Shown: positions 1 through 8,268 of the stretch, piece after piece
Position numbering within the stretch: position 1 is the stretch's first letter
How the letters are laid out: each line of letters begins with the position of its first letter
Origin: CBDFKS01 sp965248905
Lineage (GTDB): Bacteria; Chloroflexota; Dehalococcoidia; Lucifugimonadales; JAGWBF01
Assembly: GCA_965248905.1 (NCBI GenBank)
Contig: CBDFKS010000003.1
Location: 186,001 to 250,000, forward strand
Direction: 5' to 3'
Length of the DNA: 64,000 bases
Notes under the pieces: generated by a model
The model's database searches: none
Told to the model about the DNA's origin: nothing
The model's input: the letters and a program-made list of their open reading frames with translations, nothing else
Program-made: the position numbers and the translations under genes

Positions 1-177
1 AAGGAGATAGCCTCAGCCGAGGGTGTATTCGCCTGTCCGGAAGGGGCAGCCACTTGGGTGGGACTGAAACGCCTGATCTCGGACGGCTTTCTCGGGCCTG
101 AAGAGACTATCGTCCTCTTGAACACCGGCTCAGGCTACAAATACCTGGACCTTCTCGATACGGAGGGCAAAGATTAG
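1..177 (+). CDS. thrC: Threonine synthase, C-terminal fragment
   Basis: Frame 1 is open from the window edge to a TAG at 175-177 and encodes the last 58 residues of a PLP-dependent enzyme. It contains CPEGAAT near the start and then LLNTGSGYKYLD, which match the C-terminal signature of threonine synthase (O-phosphohomoserine to threonine plus phosphate). The gene begins upstream of the window, so the PLP lysine and start codon cannot be seen. It is followed by about 100 bp of spacer and ispH on the same strand. Other fold-type II PLP enzymes are possible, but the motif fits threonine synthase best. Confidence 0.75.
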   Translation, partial: KEIASAEGVFACPEGAATWVGLKRLISDGFLGPEETIVLLNTGSGYKYLDLLDTEGKD

Positions 178-207
178 CATTAGCACCCGGAATCGTGGTT
201 ATTCCGC

Positions 208-237
208 TCGTCCAATGGTGGCGACACAGGATATAAT
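208..237 (+). promoter_or_regulatory. Possible promoter of ispH
   Basis: A perfect TATAAT lies at 232-237, 45 bp before the GTG start of ispH. The -35 region is weak (TCGTCC around 208-213), so only the -10 element is convincing. Confidence 0.4.
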
Positions 238-281
238 ATAGCTCATTAGACAGCACTAATATCAGATACGGGGGCGCCCAA

Positions 282-1181
282 GTGGAAGTGATACTTAGTT
301 TACCCAGAGGTTTCTGTGCAGGGGTAGTCAGGGCTATCGAGGTGGTGGAGCTTTGCCTTGAGAAGTTCGGCCCGCCCGTGTACGTAAAGCACGAGATTGT
401 CCACAACCCCTACGTGGTCGCCAGCCTGGAGAGAAAGGGCGCCGAAACGGTGGAAGACGTGGAAGATATTCCGCCCGGCTCCGTGGTGGTGTTCTCAGCC
501 CACGGCTCCCCTCCAGAGGACTTCCAGAAGGCCGATGCCCGCGGGCTGCAGGTGATAGACGCTACCTGTCCCCTGGTGACGAGGGTCCACAATGAGGCCA
601 GGAAATATCACAAAGAGGGCCGGAAGGTTGTCCTTGTAGGCCATCGAGGTCACCAGGAGGTGCGAGGGACCATGGGCCAGGCTCCCATGACCTTGATCGA
701 CGAGCGAGAGGGGATAAGCATGCCCGAGTGGGAGGAGAACACCCCGGTGGTGGTGCTGACCCAGACGACCCTCTCAGTGGACGATACCGCTCGGGAGGTA
801 GATGGGATCAAGCGGGCCTTCCCAGATGCGATAACCAGGGCCGATATATGCTACGCCACCACCAACCGCCAAGAGGCCGCGAAGGAGTTGGCCAGAAAGG
901 TGGACATCGTTCTGGTCATCGGCGCTCAGAACAGCTCCAACTGCAACCGACTTCGTGAGGTGGCGGAGGCCCAAGGGGTGCCAGCCTACCTGATAAACGG
1001 GCCGGAAGACCTGGACGCGCGATGGCATGCCGGGGTAAACCGCGTGGGCATCACCTCGGGCGCCTCTACCCCAGAGGAGCTGGTCGACACCGTCATAAAG
1101 GCCCTCAAGCCTGACAACGTAACCACCATGACGGGCATCGACGAGAACATCACCTTCGTGCTACCCAAAGAGCTGCGGTAA
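282..1181 (+). CDS. ispH: 4-hydroxy-3-methylbut-2-enyl diphosphate reductase (IspH/LytB)
   Basis: IspH performs the last step of the MEP isoprenoid pathway, reducing HMBPP to IPP and DMAPP with a [4Fe-4S] cluster in the cytoplasm. The 299-residue protein has the three cluster cysteines at C12 (LPRGFCAG), C96 (DATCPLV) and C190 (DICYATTN). Substrate residues include H41 (HEIVHN), H74 (FSAHG), E126 (HQEVRGT) and the SSNC segment at 218-221. Length and spacing match the bacterial family. The start is a GTG at 282 and no other start before C12 is plausible. The MEP genes dxr and ispG lie about 37-40 kb downstream in the same window, so the cell uses the MEP route. Confidence 0.97.
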   Translation: MEVILSLPRGFCAGVVRAIEVVELCLEKFGPPVYVKHEIVHNPYVVASLERKGAETVEDVEDIPPGSVVVFSAHGSPPEDFQKADARGLQVIDATCPLVTRVHNEARKYHKEGRKVVLVGHRGHQEVRGTMGQAPMTLIDEREGISMPEWEENTPVVVLTQTTLSVDDTAREVDGIKRAFPDAITRADICYATTNRQEAAKELARKVDIVLVIGAQNSSNCNRLREVAEAQGVPAYLINGPEDLDARWHAGVNRVGITSGASTPEELVDTVIKALKPDNVTTMTGIDENITFVLPKELR

Positions 1182-1300
1182 GCTCTCATCCCCATTGTCC
1201 TGCAGATATATTGCTAGCCGGGTCCAGACTTGGCGCGCTCCCCGACTAGGTTTAATCAGATTCGCTTTTTGCACATGAAGGACCCTCAACCCAGCATTAG

Positions 1301-1340
1301 GCCACCCTTCTCCCTTGGGGAGAAGGGCCGGGGATGAGGG
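1301..1340. repeat. GC-rich palindromic intergenic repeat
   Basis: The sequence CCCTTCTCCC...GGGGAGAAGGG can fold into a strong stem and is followed by CCGGGGATGAGGG. The same unit occurs at about 57845-57884, and related palindromes lie at 3894-3912 and inside 62354-62446. It lies in the 259-bp spacer between ispH and the GlcG-like gene. Confidence 0.65.
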
Positions 1341-1381
1341 ACAATGTTTCCCCAAGTACTCATTGATCCCACGCCAGCAGC

Positions 1382-1409
1382 TTGCCTTTTATCGTCTGTT
1401 CGGTATACT
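1382..1409 (+). promoter_or_regulatory. Promoter upstream of the GlcG-like gene
   Basis: TTGCCT (1382-1387) and TATACT (1404-1409) are separated by 16 bp. This closely resembles the promoter before rpsB (TTGCCT-N17-TATACT at 32938-32966). The gene starts 32 bp further on, after AGGAGGT. Confidence 0.5.
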
Positions 1410-1440
1410 CAAATAGCCAATATCCCAGGAGGTAAGCAAC

Positions 1441-1836
1441 ATGTCTCTGAAATACGAAGAAGCAAAGCGGATCGTCGATGGCGCATTCGTGGCCGCCGAT
1501 GAGATGAATATCAAGATTGCCATAGCCATTCTCGACGATAGGGGAGACACGATAATCCAGGCGCGCATGGATGAGGCGAAGTGGTGGTGGGTGGATAGCT
1601 GTCGCGGCAAAGCCTTCGCTACGGCCCTTATGGGCGTGCCCAGCGGCGAGCTCACCGGCCGGCTGGCTTCGGGAGTCGGCCAGGCCATGTTGCACATGCA
1701 TGGAGGCAAAGTTGCCTACCAGCAAGGAGCGCTCCCTATCATGCGGGATGGCCGACAGATCGGCTCCGTGGGCGTCGGGGGAGGCACCTCCGAGCAGGAC
1801 GAGAAGGCGGCCGCAGCAGGTATCGCAAAGATTTAA
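1441..1836 (+). CDS. GlcG/HbpS-like (DUF336) heme-binding family protein
   Basis: This 131-residue protein has the single-domain layout of the GlcG/HbpS (DUF336) family: an N-terminal helix beginning SLKYEEAKRIVDGA, a central ILDDRGD strand and turn, and a C-terminal GGKVAYQQGALPI...IGSVGVGGGTSEQDEKAA segment. Family members bind heme or small ligands and often sit near catabolic operons; the exact role is not known. ATG 1441 is supported by AGGAGGT at about 1427-1433. A transposable repeat begins 22 bp after the stop. I am sure of the family but not of the ligand. Confidence 0.85.
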   Translation: MSLKYEEAKRIVDGAFVAADEMNIKIAIAILDDRGDTIIQARMDEAKWWWVDSCRGKAFATALMGVPSGELTGRLASGVGQAMLHMHGGKVAYQQGALPIMRDGRQIGSVGVGGGTSEQDEKAAAAGIAKI

Positions 1837-1858
1837 GCCACATTCAAGGCGAGGTTTA

Positions 1859-2014
1859 CTAGTGCTCAGTCACCCCTAAAATCGATGCATCGTTTCACTC
1901 CTACTCTAACTCTCCCCCGTCAATGGGGAGAGAACAAGTCCCTTCCCCCTCGATGGGGGAAGGCTAGGATGGGGGTGAAAGGCACTGATCAAATCTTGGT
2001 TGACTGAGTACTAG
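1859..2014. mobile_element. Non-autonomous MITE with IS630-type ends (copy 1)
   Basis: The 156-bp element starts CTAGTGCTCAGTCACC and ends GGTTGACTGAGTACTAG. These are inverted copies of each other and nearly identical to the ends of the IS630-type element at 25089-26314. The interior is a GC-rich palindrome of CTCCCC/GGGGAG and TTCCCC/GGGGAA blocks with no coding capacity. A second copy is at 37628-37782. Both are flanked by CTAG, the likely duplicated target. Confidence 0.85.
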
Positions 2015-2068
2015 CCAGGTCATCCCAATCAACCCTTTCCGCGGACAATGAGCCAGAGAGGAGCACCC

Positions 2069-2935
2069 ATGAGCAATCCCAGGGCGGATTATGTCCCCAT
2101 TGTTCATCGCAAACCCCTTAAGTTACCCGGCAACGCCAGGGTAGCCGTATGGCCCGTCATAAACGTGGAGGAATGGGACATCAACGCTCCCATGGCCCGC
2201 ACCGTGATTCCTGCGCCCCAGGGGGTCACCGTAATGCCCGACATCGCCAACTTTAGCTGGTTCGATTACGGCTTGCGGGTCGGCTTCTGGCGAATGAAGA
2301 AGGTGCTGGACAAGTACGGGATCAGAGCAACCCTGAGTCTCAACGCTTCGGTCTGCGAGTCCTATCCGACGATCGTTGAGGAGAGCGTTAAGAGCGGTTG
2401 GGAAATACTGGGCCATGGGTTCATCCAGAGAATATTGAATGTGGAAAAGGACGAGAGGGATGTGATACGAAGGTCCATCCAGATGATTAAAAAGACTACG
2501 GGCAAAGCGCCCCGCGGCTGGATGGGGCCTGGACTGGCGGAGACTTTCGATACTCCCGACATCCTTGCAGAAGAGGGGATCGAGTACGTTTGCGATTGGG
2601 TGAACGACGACCAGCCCTATCCGATGAAGGTGAAGAGCGGCAGCCTGATCTCCATACCATATACAGTGGAGATCAACGACATTCCCATGTATCTAATTCA
2701 GAACCACCGATCGCCCGAGATCTTCGAGCGGTCTCGGGACTACTTCGACACCTTATACGAAGAGGGGGCTGAGAGCGCCCGTATAATGTGCGTCTCGACC
2801 CATCCATACATCACGGGCGCGGCCCACAGAATCGGCTACTACGACAAGGTGTTTCAGTACATCAGACGGCACGAGGGTGTGGTGTTCATGACGGGTAGCG
2901 AGATCCTGGACTGGTATAAAGAGGCGAGTAAATAA
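2069..2935 (+). CDS. Polysaccharide deacetylase-family (PuuE-like) hydrolase
   Basis: The protein belongs to the NodB-homology polysaccharide deacetylase superfamily and most resembles the cytoplasmic PuuE/allantoinase-like branch that acts on small C-N substrates. Visible features are the N-terminal RVAVWPVINVEEW strand, FDYGLRVGFWRM, the helix after YGIRATLSLNASV, and GWEILGHGF carrying a metal-type histidine. Further on are GPGLAETFDTPDIL and a late CVSTHPYITG segment. There is no signal peptide. ATG 2069 is chosen because GAGAGGAG lies 6 bp upstream; an in-frame ATG at 2048 would add 7 residues but lacks a ribosome site. The substrate is unknown. Confidence 0.8.
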   Translation: MSNPRADYVPIVHRKPLKLPGNARVAVWPVINVEEWDINAPMARTVIPAPQGVTVMPDIANFSWFDYGLRVGFWRMKKVLDKYGIRATLSLNASVCESYPTIVEESVKSGWEILGHGFIQRILNVEKDERDVIRRSIQMIKKTTGKAPRGWMGPGLAETFDTPDILAEEGIEYVCDWVNDDQPYPMKVKSGSLISIPYTVEINDIPMYLIQNHRSPEIFERSRDYFDTLYEEGAESARIMCVSTHPYITGAAHRIGYYDKVFQYIRRHEGVVFMTGSEILDWYKEASK

Positions 2936-2949
2936 GCTGGGGTATATCC

Positions 2950-3834
2950 TTAGTTTTCTTCCTGTCCCTGGTCGAGCTCCCTCAGGAACTTCTCCACCTC
3001 CGGAGAGAGGGTTACTTCGGGCTCGTCCTGGGCGCCCTGCTTGCTATCGTACTGCTTCTCCATCTGCTCAAGGACCCCTTTGAGCTCTGAGTTACGCTCC
3101 ACGGCGGAGTTAAGCTCCTGGTACTGCCTCTGGCCACGCTCCTTGTCGATGAGGTGAGGGGGAAGCTGGTATAGACTGCACAGCAGCTCCATAAGCCGCG
3201 CCACTCCTGCGTAGTCCTCCTCAAGCTGGACATACTGGGGGAGGTGCACTACGAAGGACATGTGCTCTATACCCAGCTTTGCGGCCTCCTGAGTTATCAA
3301 CGCAGTGATACTGGTAGGCCCCTGATAGTTGCTCGGCTGTACCCTGATCCGCTTTGCTTCCTGCTCCACCTGTGAGCCGGCGGCGGAGCCAGACACCAGC
3401 AGCGGCCTGGTGTGGGGCACCACATCGTACATACCACCCACCATGCAATACTGCTTCACATGGAAGGTCTTCATCAGCTCCAGGATGGAATCTATGTAGT
3501 CTTCACCAAAGGCGTGGGGCTCGCGGAGATTAAAGAACAGGAAATCGGGCTTCTCCTCCCTCTGGGCATAGCTGATGACGCTGTTGGGTATGCTCATCTC
3601 CCGGCGGTCCTCGACCAGTCTAGATCGGGGACGGTAGCGGGTAAAGTCGAAGAATTGGCCTGGCCGGGCCAGCTCACCCAGCTTCTGTGCCGAGAAGTGT
3701 CGCTCCAGCCTGGCCAGCACCAGTGCCCCAACTCTGCCCACGTTGACCCAGGGGCGTAGGATGGCGATTGCATGAGGCTCGTTGAGCTCTGGCAAAGGCT
3801 CGATTATGTCGAAGACGCCTATCCTCATAGCCAT
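2950..3834 (-). CDS. PAC2-family protein
   Basis: This 294-residue protein matches the PAC2 (proteasome assembly chaperone 2, former DUF75) family, which bacteria and archaea carry without a clear biochemical role. Typical segments are HAIAILRPWVNVGRVGALVL near the N-terminus, the central CMVGGMYDVVPHTRP, and GPTSITALITQEAAKLGIE. The last 60 residues form a charged helical tail (ELNSAVERNSELKGVLEQME, then VEKFLRELD) likely to be coiled coil. It converges on the deacetylase-like gene with a 14-bp gap. Function cannot be assigned further. Confidence 0.82.
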   Translation of the reverse strand: MAMRIGVFDIIEPLPELNEPHAIAILRPWVNVGRVGALVLARLERHFSAQKLGELARPGQFFDFTRYRPRSRLVEDRREMSIPNSVISYAQREEKPDFLFFNLREPHAFGEDYIDSILELMKTFHVKQYCMVGGMYDVVPHTRPLLVSGSAAGSQVEQEAKRIRVQPSNYQGPTSITALITQEAAKLGIEHMSFVVHLPQYVQLEEDYAGVARLMELLCSLYQLPPHLIDKERGQRQYQELNSAVERNSELKGVLEQMEKQYDSKQGAQDEPEVTLSPEVEKFLRELDQGQEEN

Positions 3835-3893
3835 ATCTTGACAGGCGTGTAGCGCTTTTGCAACCCCTGCGGGACGGGCCCCCTCACCTTAAT

Positions 3894-3912
3894 CCTCTCC
3901 CATGGGGAGAGG
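3894..3912. repeat. Short GC-rich palindrome
   Basis: CCTCTCCC-ATG-GGGAGAGG is a perfect 8-bp stem in the divergent spacer between the PAC2 gene and the beta-helix gene. It resembles the palindromic cores of the other intergenic repeats in this window. Confidence 0.5.
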
Positions 3913-3995
3913 GGATGTAGTGGCAGCGGTGCTCGAGCTTTTTATTTCAGCGGATGTGGTAAAATGCCCGCATCGTGTTGGCTGGAGGGACGACC

Positions 3996-6251
3996 ATGCA
4001 AGCTAGCTCCAGAAGAATTGTCATGGCCTCGGTAGCCTTCGTCGGGCTATTGCTGGCCGCGCTGGCCATGGTCTGGACAATGACGGGCGAGACCCGTGCA
4101 GCCACAATAACCGTTACCAACCTGAACGACAGCGGCCCTGGCTCCCTCAGAGACGCCATCACCGGCGCGGCTTCCGGCGACACCATCGAGTTCGTCGTCA
4201 CGGGCACAATCACCCTTACCAGCGGCGAGTTGGTCATCGGCAAGAACCTGACCATTGACGGCCCCGGCAGCGGCGACCTGACCATCAGCGGCAACAACAC
4301 CAGCAGGGTGGTAAACATCACGAGTGGCACCGTTGCGATCTCTGGACTGACCATCCGTCATGGCAAGGCCAGCGGCGACCGAGGCGGTGGCATCTTCAAT
4401 AACGGTGCGCTGACTATGAACAACGTCTCGGTTAGCGACAACACCGCCACCAAGGGCAGTGGCGGCGGCATCTACAGCTCCGGGACACTAACCCTGACGG
4501 GCAGCACCATCAAGAACAATGTGATTGAGGCGGGCGGGGATAACTTCAGGTCCGGCGGTGGAATTGCCAACTCCGGTAGAACGGCTACCGTGATCCGTAG
4601 TATTTTTTCTAACAACAAGACAACCACCGGAGATGGGGGCAACAATGGTGGGGCGATTTTCAATATTGTTGGGGCGCTTACGGTGACCAAGAGTTTTTTC
4701 TCGGAAAACAGGAGTGACAATGGCGGCGCTGTGATTAACGACCAAGGCACGTTAGTTATTACAGACAGTACCTTCTCTAACAACAGTGCCCGATTCAGCG
4801 GTGGTGGAGTCTTCAGTAACGGCACCACTGAAGCCGCAGCCACGACGTTCTTCGGAAACATTGCCATCCGCGGGGGTGCGATTTACAACCATCAGTTTGG
4901 CGTTGGCACTGGCATGTTTACCTTGGAGAATGGCACCGTCAGTGGTAACTCGGGAAACAGGGGAGGAGGCCTCTGGAATGCGGAAAATGGGACGTTGTTC
5001 CTAGTTGACAGCGTCGTCAAAGACAACTCAGCCAACAAAGGCGGAGGTGTCTACAACGACGGGGGCACTCTGACGATGATGAACGGTACCTTGAGCAACA
5101 ACACTGACGCGAACCCTCTTAACGGCGCTGCTATTTACAGTACCAACTCCGGGTCATTGACCATTGACAGCAGCGTCGTCAGCGGCAACACAGCTCCCGG
5201 AATCTATGGCGCTGGTGGGACGGTAACCCTGAGCAACAGCACGGTCAGTGGTAACTCCGAAACCGGCATCCTTAACCAGTTTGGAACAGTAACTATTACC
5301 AACAGCACAATTAGCAATAATAACCAAGGAATCGGTAGCAACGGAACTCTGACCGTAGTCAATACCACCGTAAGCGCCAATACCGGACCTGGTATAGTCA
5401 ACAACATAGGCACCGCAACCGTAACTCACAGTACAGTGGTTGGCCAAACCGCCGTTAACGGCATCGTCATCAACAGCCGGGACGACGGCACCTTGAACCT
5501 CACGAACAGCGTTATTGCCGACTGGGGTTCTGGACGGGCCTGTGCCGGAGCAGGAACTGTCACTTCTCTGGGCCACAACCTAACCAACGACGACACGTGC
5601 GGCCTCAGCCCGGCCTCTGGTGACCTGCCCAACACCGACCCCCTCCTAGGCCCTCTGGCCGACAACGGCGGCCCCACCCAAACCCATGCCCTGCTGGCCG
5701 GCAGTCCGGCCATTGACGCCATCCCATTAGCAGACTGCACTGACCCCGACGGCAATCCCGTTACCACCGACCAGCGGGGTGTATCCCGGCCCCAGGGCGT
5801 TGGCTGCGACATCGGGGCCTTCGAGCTAGAGCCGCAGGATATTTTCGTCTACTCCGCCAAGATCGCCTGCGTGCCCCATCTGGGGCCCGCCAGCCCGGCC
5901 TTGATGCCCGGCAAGTACAGAACAGCGGTCAACGTCCACAACCCTTCCGACCAGCCCGCCTACATTCAGAAGTGGGTCACTCTGTCACCACCCCAGGGCC
6001 AGCCCCCAATCACGGGAGACCGGATTTCTGAGACTCTGGCCCCATGGTCGGCCTTCGACGTAGATTGCCCACACATGCGGGACCAGTTCGGCCTGCCACA
6101 GGGAGCGAAGGTGCCCGGCGGCAAGGGATTCCTAGTCATCAGGTCGGACCGGGAGCTGGACGTGGTGGCGGTGTACACGGCGCGGACAGAGACGGCGGCG
6201 AAGGACGGGGTCGGAACGAGTGTGGACGTGGAGCGGGTAGAGCCCAGATAG
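3996..6251 (+). CDS. Secreted right-handed beta-helix protein
   Basis: The 751-residue product begins with a signal peptide (MQASSRRIVMASV, then a hydrophobic stretch, then TRAATITV). Next is TVTNLNDSGPGSLRDAI, the usual opening of bacterial parallel beta-helix surface proteins. Residues of about 60-540 are repeated turns of GGGI.N.G.LT...S.VS.N, the solenoid signature. At about 555-610 comes the closing segment LGPLADNGGPTQTHALL...SPAIDA...DQRGVSRPQG...DIGAFE (choice-of-anchor-Q type). A separate domain of roughly 125 residues with three Cys follows and ends the protein; no LPXTG or membrane anchor is seen. ATG 3996 has GGAGG 7 bp upstream. An adhesin or polysaccharide-binding role is inferred. 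Confidence 0.85.
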   Translation: MQASSRRIVMASVAFVGLLLAALAMVWTMTGETRAATITVTNLNDSGPGSLRDAITGAASGDTIEFVVTGTITLTSGELVIGKNLTIDGPGSGDLTISGNNTSRVVNITSGTVAISGLTIRHGKASGDRGGGIFNNGALTMNNVSVSDNTATKGSGGGIYSSGTLTLTGSTIKNNVIEAGGDNFRSGGGIANSGRTATVIRSIFSNNKTTTGDGGNNGGAIFNIVGALTVTKSFFSENRSDNGGAVINDQGTLVITDSTFSNNSARFSGGGVFSNGTTEAAATTFFGNIAIRGGAIYNHQFGVGTGMFTLENGTVSGNSGNRGGGLWNAENGTLFLVDSVVKDNSANKGGGVYNDGGTLTMMNGTLSNNTDANPLNGAAIYSTNSGSLTIDSSVVSGNTAPGIYGAGGTVTLSNSTVSGNSETGILNQFGTVTITNSTISNNNQGIGSNGTLTVVNTTVSANTGPGIVNNIGTATVTHSTVVGQTAVNGIVINSRDDGTLNLTNSVIADWGSGRACAGAGTVTSLGHNLTNDDTCGLSPASGDLPNTDPLLGPLADNGGPTQTHALLAGSPAIDAIPLADCTDPDGNPVTTDQRGVSRPQGVGCDIGAFELEPQDIFVYSAKIACVPHLGPASPALMPGKYRTAVNVHNPSDQPAYIQKWVTLSPPQGQPPITGDRISETLAPWSAFDVDCPHMRDQFGLPQGAKVPGGKGFLVIRSDRELDVVAVYTARTETAAKDGVGTSVDVERVEPR

Positions 6252-6276
6252 GTTCTCGTCGCTAGTAGGAGATGCC

Positions 6277-6588
6277 CTACACCGGCACCTCGACGTCCAT
6301 GAGAGGGGCGTGCTGCTGGGCGCCGTAGACGTCGGTGTCTTCCACATCCCCCGAACCGTGCAGTCTAGGAATGGTGGCCTTGATAGCATTAGCGGGCGGG
6401 AACTCGACCAGGAGCACGTCATCAACTGGCACGCTGTACAGCCTGGATATGAGCTCTTTGCTTATGACGCCTGACGCGCGTACCTTCTCGAAGGTCTCCC
6501 TGTCCGGGAACACCATGTCCAAGGTCAGCAAGAATGGGCTGGCGTTCTTGCTGCGACAGATGACCGCAATATCCCTGATTCTGGCCAT
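6277..6588 (-). CDS. DUF4387-family protein
   Basis: The 103-residue product matches the DUF4387 family: ARIRDIAVICRSKNASPFLL, then DRETFEKVRASGVISKE, and the terminal block DVYGAQQHAPLMDVEVP. The family is found beside, or fused to, AtuA-type proteins, and here the AtuA gene lies directly upstream on the same strand (6719-8095). ATG 6588 is preferred over GTG 6600 because GAGGA lies about 6 bp upstream. Biochemical activity is not established. A role with AtuA in acyclic-terpene or other branched acyl breakdown is an inference from the pairing. Confidence 0.85.
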   Translation of the reverse strand: MARIRDIAVICRSKNASPFLLTLDMVFPDRETFEKVRASGVISKELISRLYSVPVDDVLLVEFPPANAIKATIPRLHGSGDVEDTDVYGAQQHAPLMDVEVPV

Positions 6589-6644
6589 TTCATTCCTCAC
6601 ATGGGTTTGAGTCTTGGTTCTAGGCTTCCACAGGCCCTAAACAC

Positions 6645-6702
6645 CGCTCGTCCTGAGCTGTCGAAGGACGATGGCATGGTTCGACGAGCTCACCATGAGC
6701 GG
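6645..6702. repeat. Interspersed CCGCTC...GAGCGG repeat of the TCGAAGGA type
   Basis: The 58-bp unit begins CCGCTCGTCCTGAGC and ends CACCATGAGCGG, so its tips are inverted copies. It contains TGTCGAAGGA and TTCGACGAGCTC. It separates the AtuA and DUF4387 genes. A relative of its core (GAGCATGTCGAAGGG) is inside 62354-62446, and another (TACGCTCAGGACAGG) is inserted in a transposase at 14283-14307. Confidence 0.65.
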
Positions 6703-6718
6703 AGGCATGTTCACCCGC

Positions 6719-8095
6719 TCACACGTTCACGTATTCTATGGGGAACATCTCCAGGGGGTTGTCGGGCTCCAAGGTGTGCAGCATGTTGAATCGGTAGACG
6801 GGCCCCACTGGTATATCCGAGGGCGAGTAGGGGAAGGTGATACATCCCTCGTCGCACAGCTTCCCTTCGTAGTGTCCATTTTTCGCGGCCTGCCGAGCTA
6901 TGCCCACGATCTCATTGGCCATGTCCTGGGTGGGGGCCACCGCCTCGATAATTACACCCAGCTCATGGGTGCTCAGCTCTTTCACCGGCTCCCGGCTGCC
7001 CATGACTGAGTCCTTGCCGATTACCCGATATATCAGCTTGTAGTCGTCCTGCGCGATGCCCAGGCCCTCGACGCGCTGGCGGGCGATGGCCTGCACCGAA
7101 TCGATATAGCTGTCTATGCAACTCACCAGCACGGGGTCGCGGGTCGTGGAAACGCAGATGCATCGATATCCCAGGAACTCTACTCCCTCCAGCCTCAGTG
7201 TGTGCTTCTCAGAAGGAGCGAACCGCGCCCCGGTGATCTTGACCTTGCCTTCGTCAACGGCCTCGAACTCGAGCTGGCTGAGATCAAGGACGCCCGAAGG
7301 TTCGGTATGGTATAGGGGAGTCTCGTTTTCGTGGAGGAAGAAGGTGCCCACGCTCAGAGGAGTACACTCCAGCCCCGGATGAGGGGCCTCCACGAGTACG
7401 TGGTCCTCCCGTATCGACACCATCAGGCCCTCGCTGCCGTATTTCTGGCGGGGCACTGTACAGGCTGCGCCGCACTCCAGGAGCTTTCCTGCCACCCAGC
7501 CCAGAGCCGGGTCGAACTCCTCTTTTATGGGCAAAGAGGCGAAGATGGCCGCGTCGTCGGAGCGACCCGCTAGGACGACCTGAGCACCTTCGCTCAGGGC
7601 CTCGATGTAGGGCTCCACTCCGGCCATGGCGACTATGCTGGTGCTTTTGTCCACGGTCTCCTGAGTAAGGGGACCCATGGGCCATAGAGGCTCGACCTTG
7701 CCTTGCTCAAGTTTCTCAGACACGTACTCCTTGCTCTGCTCAGAGTGAATCAGGGCCATCTTGAAATGGAGACCGTTCTCTTTGGCTATCTCCTCCACGA
7801 TCTCGCGGGTCCACTGGAGATGAGGGTCCCCGCCTGCGCCGCCGCTGGTGCCTATGACCACGGGAATCTTTTTATCGTAGCTGGCGATGAGCATATTTTT
7901 CAGGTCTCTTTTGGCCGCGTCCCGTCCAACGAAGGCCTTGCCCATGCCCAGGTAGTTGGGCCCAGGGTCCGTGCTCCCGGCATCGCAGGCGATCATATGG
8001 GGCTCCCTCTGCATCGCCCGCTGGAAAGACTCCTCCTTGTAGCCATAGCCCACTATGGCCGTAGGGGCGTAAATGCGTAGCTCTTGTTCCTTCAT
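6719..8095 (-). CDS. AtuA-family (acyclic terpene utilization-like) protein
   Basis: The 458-residue protein has the AtuA/DUF1446 architecture: YAPTAIVGYGY, then ACDAGSTDPGPNYLG at residues 35-50, VVIGTSGGAGGDPHL near 100, and VVLAGRSDDAAIFA near 190. The GxxCTVPRQKYG region and the later VREALN-free alpha/beta part also fit. AtuA was defined genetically in acyclic terpene (citronellol/geraniol) catabolism of Pseudomonas, but many homologues sit in unrelated acyl-CoA loci, so the substrate is uncertain. The ATG follows AGGTGG. It is the upstream partner of the DUF4387 gene; a small repeat of the 6645-6702 type lies between them. Confidence 0.85.
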   Translation of the reverse strand: MKEQELRIYAPTAIVGYGYKEESFQRAMQREPHMIACDAGSTDPGPNYLGMGKAFVGRDAAKRDLKNMLIASYDKKIPVVIGTSGGAGGDPHLQWTREIVEEIAKENGLHFKMALIHSEQSKEYVSEKLEQGKVEPLWPMGPLTQETVDKSTSIVAMAGVEPYIEALSEGAQVVLAGRSDDAAIFASLPIKEEFDPALGWVAGKLLECGAACTVPRQKYGSEGLMVSIREDHVLVEAPHPGLECTPLSVGTFFLHENETPLYHTEPSGVLDLSQLEFEAVDEGKVKITGARFAPSEKHTLRLEGVEFLGYRCICVSTTRDPVLVSCIDSYIDSVQAIARQRVEGLGIAQDDYKLIYRVIGKDSVMGSREPVKELSTHELGVIIEAVAPTQDMANEIVGIARQAAKNGHYEGKLCDEGCITFPYSPSDIPVGPVYRFNMLHTLEPDNPLEMFPIEYVNV

Positions 8096-8250
8096 GGATT
8101 CACCACCTTAACGCTTTGCCGATGCATGCGAACTATGTGCTGAGTAGTGGGCACATTATATGCGTGTGCCAGGAATAGGGTCAAGCTGCGGTATGCTCTG
8201 GGGTGTCCGTCAAAGTTTTGCCTAGAGGTCCGAGGGCTGAAAACCGCCTC

Positions 8251-8268
8251 GTAGGGGCAGACCTAAGT
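8251..8268. repeat. Left arm of a GTAGGGGC palindromic repeat split by the IS
   Basis: GTAGGGGCAGACCTAAGT ends exactly where the IS1182-type element begins. The other arm, AGGGTCGCCCCTAC, is at 9977-9990 just outside the right end. An uninterrupted member of the same family is at 60002-60077, so the IS landed inside a pre-existing repeat. Confidence 0.7.

Noticed and set aside
1859..2014. Palindromic segment as a riboswitch or attenuator of the deacetylase-like gene
   Set aside because: Its ends and CTAG flanks match the IS630 element and it recurs at 37628-37782, so it is a mobile element.
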